Assembly: GCF_022458985.1 (NCBI RefSeq)
Contig: NC_061787.1
Coordinates: 22,763,629 to 22,827,628 of the forward strand
Reading direction: 5' to 3'
Origin: Mugil cephalus
Taxonomy: Eukaryota > Chordata > Actinopteri > Mugiliformes > Mugilidae
Length of the DNA stretch: 64,000 bases
Shown: in pieces, positions 12,601 through 34,910 of the stretch
How the letters are laid out: each line of letters starts with the position of its first letter
How positions within the stretch are numbered: position 1 is the first letter of the stretch
Notes under the pieces: model-generated
Told to the model about the DNA's origin: nothing
Databases searched by the model: none
The model's input: only the letters and a program-made list of their open reading frames with translations
Program-made: the position numbers and the translations under genes

Positions 12601-15600
12601 AACAGGATTCTTCCATATTTACACGAGACAAAATTAAGCATTGTTTACAGGTAGGTGTGTGATTGAGAGACTAACCTGCAGACAGTTAGCAAGGACTTCA
12701 GCTCCATCTGACTCAATGTTGTTGAACATCAAGTCTAAAGTGCGCAGAGCTGAGTTCTTGTCCTGCTGATGTGCAAAAACATATTTATATTTTGATATCT
12801 GACCTAATTTATGTAATGAGATCTAAAAAGAGAGTTTGCGTAATTATTTACTAGCCTCTTCTACCCACCTGCAAGAGGTCGACAAGATGTTTAACTGCTT
12901 CATTGGTTATGTTGTTGTACCTCACGTCGAGGCCTGTTCACACAAAAAAATAAAACACAATTAGGTTGGTAATCTTGTTAGAGTGGTGTTCAAAAACACA
13001 TTGGACCACTCACCAGTCACACACTTGTTGTTTTGCAGACATTTAGAGACGACAAGGGCATCACCATCGTTGAGTCTCTGAATGTGTCTCAGTCTGTTGT
13101 TACCTGTCAGTTTTAAGGTGAAATTCCTGCCGAGTTTACATCAGAATAACACTTTAATGCATGTTTGCACATCCGCTAACCCACATTTAGAAGTGCAGTA
13201 CACGACGACATGTGACCCTCTTAAGTAGCCTATACATTAATAGTACACACTAGTTTCATCTGTCCGTTTTCTACCGCTTATCTGGGTCCGGGTCACAGGA
13301 GTAGCAGCTTCAATAGGAAAATACAGACAGTCCTCTCCCCAGCCACTTTCACTCTGGCACGTCCCTCCTTATTGGTATAGCAATGGGAGACATAGGTACT
13401 AGATGTTAGCTGGTTGTGCTGGTTTCTGTCTCTGTCCTGCCCTTCACTAGCTGGGTTTACATGGAGCCAGATATTCCCAATGCAAATGGTTTAGAAGCCC
13501 AGACCGAATAAAAATGCTCCAAGCTCCACAGCTCTCTCCATTTCAACTTCCTTTTCTCTTTACTCTCCCAGTTCACCCACTGTCCTTGCTTAGCCTGCAA
13601 CACTGCCTTAGTACATCTTACTGCTTCATCTTGCTTATGAATCCTCTCCACTACCATCTTTCTCTTTTCTGCTACTGATGCCTTGCTCCAAAGAGGTTTC
13701 CCTGCACAGCCTTCGTGCCTCTGCGCCTCTGCAACTGCCCTGGTAGTGGACCACTTAGCCATCCGGTACCATTAAGCTGCTTCTGGAGACCCACAGACCA
13801 ACCATGTCTTGTAGGCATCGACTCCCCTCACCTCTGGTGTCCACCAGCAGGTTCAGGGATTACCGCTGTGTCCAGCACCAAGGACCATGCAGCCACAAAT
13901 TGTGACTGTCGCCTCAACAATAGCAGAGCGGAACATGGCCCATTCAGACTCAGTGGCCCCCACCGCCCCCGGGAAGCTCTGTCAGAGATGGGAGTTGAAG
14001 ACCATCTTGACAGGTTCTTCCACCAGGCATTCCCAACAGGCCCTTACTATTCTTCTGTGTCAAACTCAAATTACACAGTGGGCCAACATTTAAAACCTGG
14101 ACAAAGTTCACTTCTTAAATAAAATTTGAATAAAAATCATATGCCTCTATTTTTATTTGCAGCCATGTGATTTAAATTTCCACAGTAACCCCTTTTCTTG
14201 CAGGCTAATAATATATTTTAAAACAAAATAACAACAATAAACCAATAACTAATAAAATATCATTCAATGAACGTGTAACCATTGACCGCACATCGCTGGC
14301 GCACCATCCGTTGTTAATCCCTCGAGTTTATTTCACGGCAACTTCATTTCAATTACACATTTGTAAAGCTCTTCAAAGATTTCCTGTCCTGTGGTTGCAC
14401 CGGGTAATTCTGAGACCACTGTATGTGAATTTATTTTTTCTTTCTATTTTTCTTTCTTGCTGTACATGAAGAAAGAGTGAGATGATGTGTGTGATTTAGA
14501 TCAAGATAGTGTGATTGTATATTTAAATCTCATGCCGTGAAAAGAACTCTGCGTATAGCTAAATGCTTTGATAAAAAAGTGTAATTTTATGCAAAAAGAA
14601 GATCTTATTTTACAATGTTTGTCTTATTGTATTAATACTGAATGTATTTTTGTCTTGGTTTTAAATAAACTAAACTAAACATTTTGAATGCTTAAACATT
14701 GCCCTGTTTTGTCCTTATATGTGCCCCCCTGAAAAAACACTGGCCCGCCCTTGGCCCCCCTGGTAATTTTGGTCTAGAACCGCCACTGGTCACGTTGGCT
14801 TTACACATAAGACAAACAGGTCTGTCTTTTATATATGTAAACAGATGTTCTGCCTGTCCAGAAAGTTTCTGTTTTCTGACTTTTTTTTTGCATTTTTGGG
14901 AGAGGTAGCCAGTAGTAAGACGAGGACGCTGTGACTGCTGTCAACAGAGGAGAGTGTTTACAAGTCCTGCCCCGATTGACGTGCCAAAACACCAGCAGAG
15001 CATTCTGGGATTTGTAGTACCAACGACCAACATGCACTGTATAATACCGGCGCGCCAGGTCTAGCAGTGATTTGGTATTTGGTCTTGCGGGCCACATGGT
15101 ATTAGTTATTGACAGACTGTGTCCATAACTTAACACTGCTCAGGTTCAGATTAGGCAGGCCCTTCCTCCCAATCATGCCCCTCCAGGTCACGCTGTCATT
15201 GCATATGTGAGCACTGAAATCCCCCCTTCTCCTCCTGTGGGTGGTGGGCAAACAGGGAGCCCACGCCCACAGTTTGGGCTCTGCCTAGCAGTGCCCCATG
15301 GGCAAAGGGCTGGAAACCAGATGGTTTCCCACAAGCTCCAGCCCCAGGCCTGACTCCAGTGTGGGGCCCCAGTAACACTCCCAGCCGGGTAAGCAGACTC
15401 TTGTTTTTCTTGTGCATGTAGAACCATTTTTTATCTGATCCTTTGCCAAGGACCACGCTACCTTCGAAGACACTTCCAGGGACAAAATGCCCCGGACAGC
15501 ATAGCCCCTAGGGCAGGCATGTCAAACATACGGCCCGCGGGCCGGACCCGGCCCGTTGGGTCATTTAATCCGGCCCGGCATAAATTTCTGAGTATGTCAA

Positions 15601-17102
15601 AAAAAGAAGCGAGTCTCTAGCTAATTTCTATTAAAAGTTGTGATTTTTTAAAATAAATACAAACCAAATGCTCCCCAAATGCATTCACCACTACTAAACA
15701 AGTTATCGGTCAACACACCCTTCCCAAAATGGCACTGTCAACAAAAAGAAGAGTGGACACGGAGTGCAGAGTTTTCCAGGAGAAATGGACCGAGAAGTAT
15801 TTATTCACAGAAGTGAATGCAAAACCAGTGTGCTTGGTATGTAATCAGCAAGTTGCAGTGTTCAAAGAGTTTAATATTCGGCGCCACTCATCATAAAGAC
15901 AAGTATGTCATATTAAAGACAATTAATATTGTGCAGTATATTCTCAACTTCAGTAGGCCCAGCCTAGTAGTTTGATCTGATGTAGTCTAATCCTATTGCC
16001 CATGCACTGCTATAACTTTTTTATTTATTTTATTTTATTTTGTATTTCTTTTTTCATTTATTTCAGAGCAGTATGACAATTAAGGCGAAAATATTTTTTT
16101 TATAGCTCCCACTTGAGTTTGTTTAGTGTGGTGAGTTGGTTCAGGTGTAAAACTGCATTCACTCAACTGTTAAAATAAACCAGTTGTTAACACATTCACG
16201 GCCAAACATGAAAAATCATTTTTTTCCCATTGTTTTTGAATAAATGTGTTGTGCTTAGAAAAGATCCCTTGTCATCCGTGATTATAATATGTAGGGTAGG
16301 CTACAAATGTAGGCTGAATGATAAAGCATAGTACTGAAAAACAAAGCTAAATATTTGGAGTTGACATTCTTTTACTGATCCGGCCCACCTGAGAACAGAA
16401 CGTCTGGATCCGGCCCCAGAGCCAAACTGAGTTTGACATGCCTGCCCTAGGGTCATTAGTTCACTCAAACCCCTCCACCACTGTAAGGTGATGGCTCAAA
16501 GTGAAGTATACACTAGTTTATACTGTTATAAATACTTTTATTAATTAATTTTCAATCATTTCACATGCCTGGTATGTGGATAATAGACTGGTCTATTATC
16601 TCATAACTTAAACTATTTGAAAGCATTTTTTATTACATTTTTACAATGTAATAAATTCGTGTGAATCAAGCAAATAATTCATCAAAGTATAAACCCTTGG
16701 TAACCGAAAAAAAAAAAAAATGACCATGAAATGATTCAGTAGTTTCACATGTAGCACTATACAGATATTTTTGTGATTAAACACATTGAATATTGAACTC
16801 GTTTTTTATTGTCAGGGGTTAAAATTACGTTCTTGTACTTAGTACTAATAACCATTCTAATTACAGAATTGAACCCGTAACGGAACGTTTTCAACCGTGT
16901 CTTCACAGTCAACAGCTCGGGAAGCTAACATTGACGGATATTGCCTAGCTGAAATCCTAAATTTCAGCCATTTGATTCCATAGCTTAGCACTTACTCTGA
17001 TACCTTGGTCTTCTCCAAGACTTCTAAAATGTCTGGGTTTAGTTTTATCTGATGTTCGACGCAGACAGCTTTGTACAACTCGGAGAGACTTTTGTTAACC
17101 AT
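9691..17102 (-). CDS. lrrc34: Leucine-rich repeat-containing protein 34
   Basis: Ten coding exons on the minus strand: 17102-16996, 13126-13014, 12933-12869, 12762-12676, 11874-11746, 11661-11566, 11488-11334, 11211-11056, 10147-10021 and 9945-9691. All phases fit, giving 429 residues (human is about 420-460 by isoform). RI-type leucine-rich repeats run from about residue 40 to 345 with cores LDLMFNNI, LRLSGNKI, LDLRCNRV and LDLSSNRI. A non-repeat C-terminal tail of about 85 residues, rich in Ser/Thr, follows. In mouse the protein is reported as nucleolar and associated with nucleophosmin and nucleolin, with expression in stem, testis and ciliated cells. The fish role is inferred. Intron 1 (3.9 kb) has absorbed a LINE and a hAT element. 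The exon starting 11211 uses a TAG acceptor; an earlier-looking open stretch upstream of it would break the repeat pattern. An X-box lies just before the start codon. Confidence 0.92.
10150..11050. other. lrrc34 intron 8, no gene seen
   Basis: The stretch between exons 10147-10021 and 11211-11056 shows no coding potential that continues either exon. A moderately GC-rich patch at 10440-10820 is open for 127 codons on the plus strand but has no recognisable motif. The interval 11880-12670 (intron between exons 12762-12676 and 11874-11746) is AT-rich and also empty. Confidence 0.5.
13262..14050 (-). mobile_element. LINE remnant in lrrc34 intron 1, first part
   Basis: The same LINE family as 2320-3640. 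It opens with TACCGCTTATCTGGGTCCGG near 13273, and the block GCAGAGCGGAACATGGCCCA near 13924 is shared nearly word for word with 3040-3060. Internal deletions and stops are many. An unrelated AT-rich insert follows from about 14056. The LINE resumes near 15093. Confidence 0.7.
14700..14788 (-). mobile_element. Possible hAT-type terminal fragment
   Basis: The end GAACCGCCACTG at 14777-14788 reads as CAGTGGCGGTTC from the minus strand, and is preceded by a G/C-skewed block typical of a common fish hAT terminus. The opposite end was not found, so the element is incomplete or misjudged. Confidence 0.35.
15093..16510 (-). mobile_element. LINE remnant, second part, split by a hAT element
   Basis: The LINE sequence runs 15093-15513 and resumes at 16445-16510 with the family's end (CCACTGTAAGGTGATGGCTC). 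The break is filled by the hAT element at 15514-16444. Confidence 0.7.
15514..16444 (+). mobile_element. Non-autonomous hAT element with BED-finger remnant
   Basis: This is a 931-bp insertion with 14-bp perfect terminal inverted repeats (CAGGCATGTCAAAC / GTTTGACATGCCTG) and an 8-bp target duplication CCCTAGGG (15506-15513 and 16445-16452). These are hallmarks of hAT transposons. An ATG at 15729 opens a 55-codon frame resembling the start of a hAT transposase BED zinc finger (VFQEKWTEKYLF, then CLVCN), ending at a TAA at 15894 after an apparent frameshift. The catalytic domain is absent, so it would need a transposase in trans. Confidence 0.88.
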
Positions 17103-17126
17103 CCTTAAAGCTACAGTGCTGTTTGT

Positions 17127-17140
17127 GTTGCCATGGTAAC
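17127..17140. promoter_or_regulatory. lrrc34: RFX X-box upstream of lrrc34
   Basis: GTTGCCATGGTAAC is a perfect palindromic X-box (GTTGCC-N2-GGTAAC), the binding site of RFX factors that drive ciliary genes. It lies 25 bp upstream of the lrrc34 start codon, where X-boxes of ciliary genes usually sit. Confidence 0.7.
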
Positions 17141-17710
17141 GGGAAAGGGACGGCATCTCGTTAAGGACTTAAAACTAAAAATTAAATCTAAGAACTTTTT
17201 CCTGAATGTACCGAATTCTGTGTTTTTTGACCATCGTGCATCAGTTTAATTTATTGCCGTCTTGAGTCATTTAGGCCAAATTTGAAACCCTGATTTTGCA
17301 GAATGAATCATTTCACTGTGCCTGGGCTATGAGATTAAAAAAAGTCATAATTGCAGTCAAATTTTTGTCTGCTAAGGTCACAAGAGGGCAGTATATTTTA
17401 AATTTGATGCTACACAAAAACTAATAATGCACTCAAGTTATTTTGTAATGGACAATAGTGCATTTAAACGGTTTAAATCCTCAAAATGGTTGAATTTTTG
17501 GTAGTTTTGTAAAGTGCTGAAGTGGTTTAAGAGATTTAGTTTTTATGGCATTTTTCAAGACTTTTTTCAAACTTTGTAACTTACCTACAAAACATTTTAC
17601 CACATATGCTAGCACAGACAAAATGATGGCTGAAAAAAAATCGCCCAAATGGACAAAATGTTTTCATATATCTTATCTTTCTTGTGGTTTTAAAGAGTCT
17701 TACTTTTATT

Positions 17711-17890
17711 CAATTTCAATTCAATTTTATTTATATAGCTAATAACTAATAACACTACAAATTGTCTCAAGATGCTTTACAACAAATGGCCTGAAACCTC
17801 CAGTGGCAAGGAAAAACGCCCTTTTAACAGGAAGAAACCTTGAGCAGAACCCAGCTCATATGGAGGGACCCATCTGCTGAGTCTAAGTCT
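17711..17890 (+). repeat. Dispersed teleost repeat
   Basis: It begins TTCAATTCAATTTTATTTAT and contains GGCAAGGAAAAACGCCC and GGAAGAAACCTTGAGCAG. I recognise this as a short interspersed repeat very common in fish genomes. It lies between the lrrc34 promoter and the mynn 3' end. The rest of 17142-18740 shows no gene. Confidence 0.6.
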
Positions 17891-18744
17891 AATGATGCAT
17901 GAGGTTTAAGAACCTAATTATCAATGAGTGGATGACCATTTCAAACAGACAGGGAAGAGGTGAGAGAAAGAGTTGTAGAAGATTGAAGAAAATATGTTTT
18001 GAAAAGGATTGGAAAATCTTATCAACCATTAAAATCAACCGACCAACACCAGTGTTTCACATTTTATCTTTAAGTTTATTTTTGCTGTTCTACTGTTTAT
18101 TCTTACACAAGTGGACTTGCATGTCTGTACAAGTAATGCAAATATAAAATAAAAAAAGTAGCATAGCATGAGACGATCGAAGAGCTACGTTCAAGTTGAC
18201 AGGATACTGAACTCTATGAGATGCAGCTGCTTTAAAAAAAGACAGGGCTGTGTTTACATCAATCAAGCCACCATCACACGTCAAACTATGCAAAGTGGAG
18301 CATGTACTGTGTCAAATCAAAAAACTTTATTCACTACTTTGACTATGAAAACAACGCAGGGATTGCACTGACTGCCTACATGTATTCCTCCATCGAAACA
18401 AATGTATAACAGGAAGTAGCTGCAGCCACAGGTCTGTTTTTTTTTTTGTCATAAAAATTCATAAGCCACATCGAAGAAAATGTAAAGCTGTTAATATTTG
18501 ACACATTTCTAGCATTCATTAGAGAGGCTAGTAGTAGTCTATAAGGAAAGTGAGATTTCCTGCTTCCAATCCAAATCCTTCTAGTTCATGTTGTCACCAC
18601 ATTCAATTATCTGGTGATAGGAGTAATGATGCTGAATCTGTAAATATAATGATTATTTTAAGAGTGTATTGGAAATATGAGGCATGTTTACCATGAATGA
18701 ACAGAACTGATAACCAGTTAATTATGAGATGTTGAAAAGAACTT

Positions 18745-19265
18745 ATACCAACCAGCCATTATGACCACTGACAAGTGATGTGAATAAGTTATCTGGTGAT
18801 TCAGTGGGTGGGATATATCAAGCAGCAAGTGAACATTTCATGTTAGAAGCAGGAAAAATGGACAAGTGGAAAGTTTGAGCGACTTTGACGAAGACCAGAA
18901 CTGCAGATCTTTTGAGGTGTTCCAGGTCTGCAGAGGTACGACTACTGTTGCTCAAACTACTGAAAAAGTTGATGCTGGTTCTGATAGAACACAAAATGTA
19001 TCACACTTTGTTTGGTATTGAGACGGGGAAAAAGTTGATCTGGTCTGATTAATTATGCTTTTGTCATTGTCATTTGTCATTCATCTGAGGAACATGTGTT
19101 ACTAGGATGCAAGGAACACCCCATTGCCATACCCATGGGGGTGTTCTTAGTCTGTAACAATGTTCAACATATCAAAGTAACATCCACATAAATACCAGAA
19201 CCCAGGTTTCCTTGTAGAAGATTTTTGCACTTGGTGGTCATTATGTTTTGGCTGGTTTGGTTTAA
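18745..19265 (+). mobile_element. Decayed Tc1-like element
   Basis: The left end ACCAACCAGCCATTATGACC and right end GGTGGTCATTATGTTTTGGC match the two inverted ends of a common fish Tc1 family. Between them are fragments of its transposase (for example GAAGCAGGAAAAATGGACAA and ACTACTGTTGCTCAAACTAC). The original of about 1.2-1.6 kb has shrunk to 0.5 kb. From 19266 to 20142 nothing coding was found except the mynn 3' UTR. Confidence 0.7.
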
Positions 19266-19894
19266 GTACAATGAATCCTTCAACAACTTTTGGTAGATTA
19301 CGCCTGTTGAATGGATCCTACAACTGAGGCATTAAGGACTGTGCACATATTGTAGCCGCCTCAAAATTTGATCCCCGACCAACAGCTGTCTATTTTACAA
19401 AATACGATTACAACAGATAACGGACTACGATTTAAAAGTTTGGGTGGCTTTTTAATTTTAGTGACAAGGTATCGCTTAAAAGATTTGCATCTTTCACAAC
19501 TCAGGTCTTATTTTTGTAGTTTTTACTGTAGTTCTAATGCAAGTCTGACCAGACAAAACAGGCTGTTTATCCAGATTAGTTGCAGATTAGTTTAGTTCAT
19601 CAACAGACCGATCAGCAGATATAAGGAGTGTCTTTAGAATCTCCTATAGAAGCATTTTTCACCATTTTCCAACTTTTATAGATACAATGAATCATTTTAC
19701 AGTCAAAAACAGCTCTTGACAGACATATTTCCTCAGTTTTGCTTTTGGAAAAACAAGATCTTAGCAACACTTGAGACTCAATAATTTCATTGATTAATCA
19801 ATAATTAATAGTTGCACCCCACCAGAGTGAGTACAAAGGGTTGGTTTAAAACCTGATGTGGGTTTGTCTTCCAAATTATTTTTGTCTGATCAGG

Positions 19895-19900
19895 TTTATT
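19895..19900 (-). terminator. mynn: Candidate mynn poly(A) signal
   Basis: AATAAA on the minus strand, 243 bp past the mynn stop codon at 20143. Confidence 0.4.
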
Positions 19901-20142
19901 TTCATCTGTGACTCTTGGTTTCTCCAATTTAGTGAGACCGACAGAAATGACTGATAAAACAATGAAAATAAGGCCGAAGTTGTTACAAAACGACATAATG
20001 TTGCGATTGTGAGAGCATTTTACTGAGATGTCAACCTGAATGCAAGTTCTGCCCTAATTCCACACAGTGACTGACTGTGGTTAGATGTTAAAAAGAAGAG
20101 ATTGTTCTAGCACAGTGACCTCTGACTCTGGATCCTCAAGTT

Positions 20143-30528
<10,386 letters not shown>

Positions 30529-30535
30529 CACGCAG

Positions 30536-32011
30536 CTGGAAAACAACATTAACAACACTTACAAGTGATTAGATTACTTGGACAGACTTATTTCCGTTTG
30601 AACTGTTGCTCTCCACGTCATATTAAAAATGAATTCCACCAGCCAGCCACAACACATTTATTACCCTTTGTTTGAATTGTCTGAATACAAGTCTGCTAAC
30701 TAATGACCAAAGACTAAATTTATTTCACTTTACGTTCTTACTCAATAGACAAAGCACAACTAATGAGAATCAACTGGAATTGGATAATTTGTACTGTTTA
30801 TAGACTATACCCATCTACAACAGATGCCTTGACACTTGAATTGTGACACACCCCCCCCCCCCCCCCATAAAAAGAGTTCCGTACAGTACTATATGTTGAG
30901 AATGTGTAGCCATTTTTAAAGCTGGATTACAAGTAAACTACACTACTACACTAATAATGTTAATTATATGTGTACAATGAATCGTACTGGGGAAACCAAC
31001 TATCCTGTGGTTGCCTGTTTTATGAGATGAACAAATCTTTATTTAAACACAAAAAAGACAAGTATGATTTGTTTTGCTCCAGCTCTATGATTTATTCATA
31101 AAGACACAGACAAATGGACTGAAGAAAAAAGACTGTTGACTGATTTAATGTTCAGCTGATGTTGAAACAGCATCACAAACGTGGTAATTCAAGTGAATGA
31201 TCATTCTGGAGGATGGCACTTGTAGTGCTGTTAAACTGCATTAATTTAAACACCAAAGCGAAACTAATGCTTAGTTTAGGGCTGTTAAAAGCATTCATTG
31301 TAATTAGTATACCTATTTAACTTGAATAATAATAAAAATTGCATTAAACTGTTCAAGTTAATAAAATAAAAACTTACTCTCAGTAGTGTTATCAGTGCAG
31401 AAGAGTCACAGCTTCACCTCCTTTTTTAACTCTGTGGAACATAACTATTAGTGAATAAGAGAATATACAAACAAAAGTTCTTTCTTGAATAAATAATCTT
31501 AAACTAAGTGAAATAAACGTGTATAACGACATGTGTGATTCTCTGATCCAGCAGCCTTATCAGGTAAGATGAAGAAGCAGTTTTGGAAAATAAAAGCTCC
31601 CGCCTGCTTCCTGAGCAGGCCTCCGTGTCCGGCTAATGCTAACAGCGGTGTCGCATATCTGTTAAAATTACACCCGTTGACCATGTACTGCTTCAGATAG
31701 GTTCACGAGCAAGGTGTGTACCCTACAGGCCAATGGCGATATGTTTTAAGAACTTTAGAGTCTAACCAGAACTAATCATTAGTGAGGCTAAAGCTAACTG
31801 TTTTCGTAGTCCCAAAAAGCGCGGAAACCACTGTGCTCTTATTGCGAAGGTTTCAAGGTTTGTCACGACGGTGTCGACGTAAGCTGTCACAAAATGCAAT
31901 AATCGATTCATTTAGTGGCGTAACGCGAAAGAGCCTCGTGAGTTATAGTGAATTCATTGAGTAAATGCACCATTTTAATCCGCAGGAAAGTAAACAAAAG
32001 CAGAAAAGTAC
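30536..32011. other. mynn 5' UTR intron
   Basis: It lies between the untranslated first exon (donor after 32012) and the coding exon (acceptor before 30535). A C16 run is at 30851-30866. No gene is seen. Confidence 0.5.
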
Positions 32012-32014
32012 CTT

Positions 32015-32038
32015 CTAATATCCGCTATCTTCAGCCAT
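32015..32038 (-). other. Upstream ORF in mynn 5' UTR
   Basis: ATG at 32038-32036 opens seven codons (MAEDSGY) and stops at TAG 32017-32015. This is 3 bp before a plausible splice donor (AAG/GTACTT, exon end 32012). In the inferred mynn mRNA this short frame precedes the real start codon. Confidence 0.5.
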
Positions 32039-32042
32039 TGTC

Positions 32043-32068
32043 CACGTGACTTCGCAGTTCTCGCGAGA
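32043..32068. promoter_or_regulatory. mynn: mynn promoter motifs: E-box and TCTCGCGAGA
   Basis: CACGTG at 32043-32048 and the palindrome TCTCGCGAGA at 32059-32068 lie within 30 bp upstream of the first ATG on the minus strand. The palindrome is a known core element of TATA-less vertebrate promoters. Together with the donor at 32012 this places the mynn transcription start near 32040-32100. Confidence 0.65.
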
Positions 32069-32198
32069 CGTTGCCGTTGAACAAAGATACTGTAGAGTTA
32101 AGATGGAGACTGTCACGACTCGACAATCAACGACAGTTAGGCAGGTAACTATCGCAGAAAAATAATAAAAGAGTTTTGAACTTGCAACAGGCCACACA

Positions 32199-32560
32199 TC
32201 AATAAGCCACAACCCTAAAACTGACAGGTGAAGTAAATAAATAAATAATAAATCTGTTGGTAAACTTTTGGACCTGGCATTAATGTGGATGTTACTCAGT
32301 ACCACCCACCTAGTCCAGACCAGGCACAGGCCCTTTTAGTGGCCATGCCAAGCAGGATGCAGCCGACACAGGCTAAAAAAACAGGAAGATCAGCACAAGT
32401 TGTTGACCTGGTTTCCAAATTCACTGGCTACCAAACCGATCAAATATCTGTGGGATGATCCACAGAGGCCACTCCCCTCACAGGAGGAGTGGCCTCTGTG
32501 GATCATCACAGGACCCAATGGCCTCCACTAACAACAGTGTTCTGACACCAGAGGACATCC
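32199..32560. mobile_element. Non-autonomous Tc1-derived element fragment
   Basis: It shares ACTGACAGGTGAAGTAAATA, TTTTGGACCTGGCATTAATG and the segment near 32410-32450 with copies at 41081 and (inverted) 40120. It includes a 22-bp inverted repeat (32454-32475 with 32486-32507, 10-nt loop). Confidence 0.6.
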
Positions 32561-32688
32561 TCATCCTATGTATATTTGTAAAGCTCTAAAATAATATAAA
32601 ATTTTCTAAAATTATTTCAGAAAATGTTGTTGTAATTATGGTATAAGAACAGATAACAATTCTAAAATGTTACATATATAACAACATA

Positions 32689-33597
32689 CACTCACCAGTC
32701 ACTATTAGGAATGCCTTGCTAGCAAGAGGTTGGACCCGCTTTTACCTTCAGAACTGCCTTAATTATTTGTGGCATACTTTCAACAAGGTGTTGGAAACTT
32801 TCCTCAGAAATTCTGATCCACATTGACATGATAGAATCACACAGTTTCTGCAGATTGTTCGGCTCCACATCTATGATGCGAATCCCCCATTCCACCACAT
32901 CCCAAAGATCTGTTGGATTGAGATCTGGTGACTGTGGAGGCCACTGGAATACAGTGACATGGTGCATTATCCTGCTGGAAGTAGCCGTCAGAAGATGGTT
33001 ACACTGTGGTCATAAAGGGATGGACATGGTCAGCAACAACGCTCAGGTAGGCTGTGGCATTTAAACTATGCTCAGTTTGTACTAAGGGGCCCAAAGTGCA
33101 CCAAGAAATGTCCCTCACACCATTACACCACCACCACCACCACCCCCACCACCACCAGCCTGAACCGATGATACAAGGCAGGAGGGATCCATGCTTTTCT
33201 GACTCTCCCATCACAGCTGAAATCACGACTCGTCAGACCAGGCAATGTTTGTCTGATCTTCTATTGTGCAATTTTGTTGAGCCTGTGTGAACTGTCTCAG
33301 TTTCCTGTTCTTAGCTGACAGGAGTGGCACCTGGTGTGGTCTTCTGCTGCTGTAGCCCATCTTCTTCAGGTTTCGACATGATGTGCATTCAGAGATGGTA
33401 TTCTGCATTCCTTGGCTGTAAGGAGTGGTTATTTGAGTCACGGTTGCCTTTCTATCATTTCGAACCAGTCTGCCCATTCTCCTCTGAACTGACGCTTACC
33501 TCTACATGCATTGAATTGCAGCCATGTGATTGGCTGATTAGCTATTTGTGTAAACAAGAAATTGAACAGATGCACCAAATAAAATGGCAAGTGAATG
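32689..33597 (-). mobile_element. Decayed Tc1-like element, transposase on minus strand
   Basis: Ends CACTCACCAGTCAC and (complement) CATTCACTTGCC lie next to TA. On the minus strand, fragments read as a Tc1 transposase in three frames: RLVRNDRKATVTQI, then the catalytic part with SPDLNPTDLWDVVE, then a C-terminal piece ending near 32719. Frameshifts and a deletion break it. A CAC-rich run at 33124-33158 has expanded inside it. Confidence 0.8.
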
Positions 33598-33741
33598 TAT
33601 TTTATTATCAATGTCATACTAGTGTAAATGAATGCTAACATTATTAATAGTTTGATATTTTCTGGTTTTCATGCTACTTAGTGTATGCCATTGTCAGACT
33701 AAAAAAACAACAACAAAAAACCTATCATTTAAAAAAATAAA

Positions 33742-33744
<3 letters not shown>

Positions 33745-33772
<28 letters not shown>

Positions 33773-33774
33773 AA
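33745..33774. repeat. (TA)n microsatellite
   Basis: About fourteen TA/AT repeats follow an A-rich run. Confidence 0.85.
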
Positions 33775-34084
33775 CAGAATAAGAAAAAAATAACACAAAA
33801 TAGTGCATATATATTAAATGTACACAAATATTCACATTTTTGTAACAAAACAAAGTTAAGTAAAATTTTGTGTGGATGTGTAATAATGCTGAACTTTTAC
33901 AGGCTTTGGAAGATATTTTTATATTCTACCTAAACAATTAAAAAAAAAAAAAAGAGTTCCAGTTGTAACAACAATAGGTATAATACATATAGAGTTTAAG
34001 AGTTCAAGAACTTTAATGTCATTGCACACAAGTTACAACAAACTTTTGTCTGGCAGCAATCTCCAGTAGTGTCAGGTGTTTAAA

Positions 34085-34910
34085 TAGAATTGAATAGAAA
34101 AATACTTTATTCATTCACTTGGGGGAAATTCAAGTGTCCAGTAGCTTGTACTACGGTGGCCCTGAGGTCAAAACACAACGACATATCAGAAAACACAGCA
34201 TTTCACAAAATACAATGACATTTCACAAAACACAACGACATTATAGAAAACATAATGGCATTACAGAAAACACAATGACATTTCACAAAACACAATGACA
34301 TTTCAGATTATGGAAAGGGTAGGGGCAAAACTTATTGTTTCTGTTTCGACAGAATCCATGCTAAAATATAAGCTGAAGTGACTGGTTGTTTCGCCAGTCA
34401 AGAAATGACAAAACCCAACAGTGTAGTCATTTCCTGTTTACTCAGGAGTTTGACTACAAGTTACTTTATTAGTTACATTCAGCAGCTGCCAACAATGTAA
34501 CAACATACCAACATTACAATGCCAACAAGTTTTGCCAATACTCACTTTATTGGAAGTGTATATTAACAGTTTTAACTTAAAAACTATTTTCTGAAAAAAT
34601 ACATGTTTTTATAAAAATAAAATAAAATCAGTCTTTCTTGAATTCACTTAACATAAATACTAGTTTTAGTATGTGTTAGCGTGACTGTGACTTCAAATGT
34701 CCCTTTAATTTCGATGTTGTGTTGCTGAAGCTAAATAGGACTTTGTCACCAGCACAGAGTGTACAACGAACCTTAATATTGTTGTCTTTAGCTGACAAAC
34801 TCAAAAAAGTGGCTGTATTTTCAGCTAGAAAACATGCATCCCTCCGTTGTTGTTTGTGTCGCTGGCACTGCGTGGAATTAACCCTTGAAATGTCCTCATG
34901 TTGAAAACAT
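34085..34910. repeat. Interspersed repeat with internal 20-bp minisatellite
   Basis: Repeats of the type CAAAACACAATGACATTTCA run at about 34175-34312, preceded by CTTGTACTACGGTGGCCCTG. A second block, 34816-34908 (TTTTCAGCTAGAAAACATGC to CTCATGTTGAAAAC), recurs inverted at 36828-36890. The interval from 34910 to 35280 shows nothing else I can name. A SINE/LINE tail-like phrase (ACTTTAATGTCATTGCACAC) is near 34010. Confidence 0.55.

Noticed and set aside
33054-33290. His-rich open stretch
   Set aside because: It is a CAC-run expansion within a dead Tc1 element, in the non-transposase strand.
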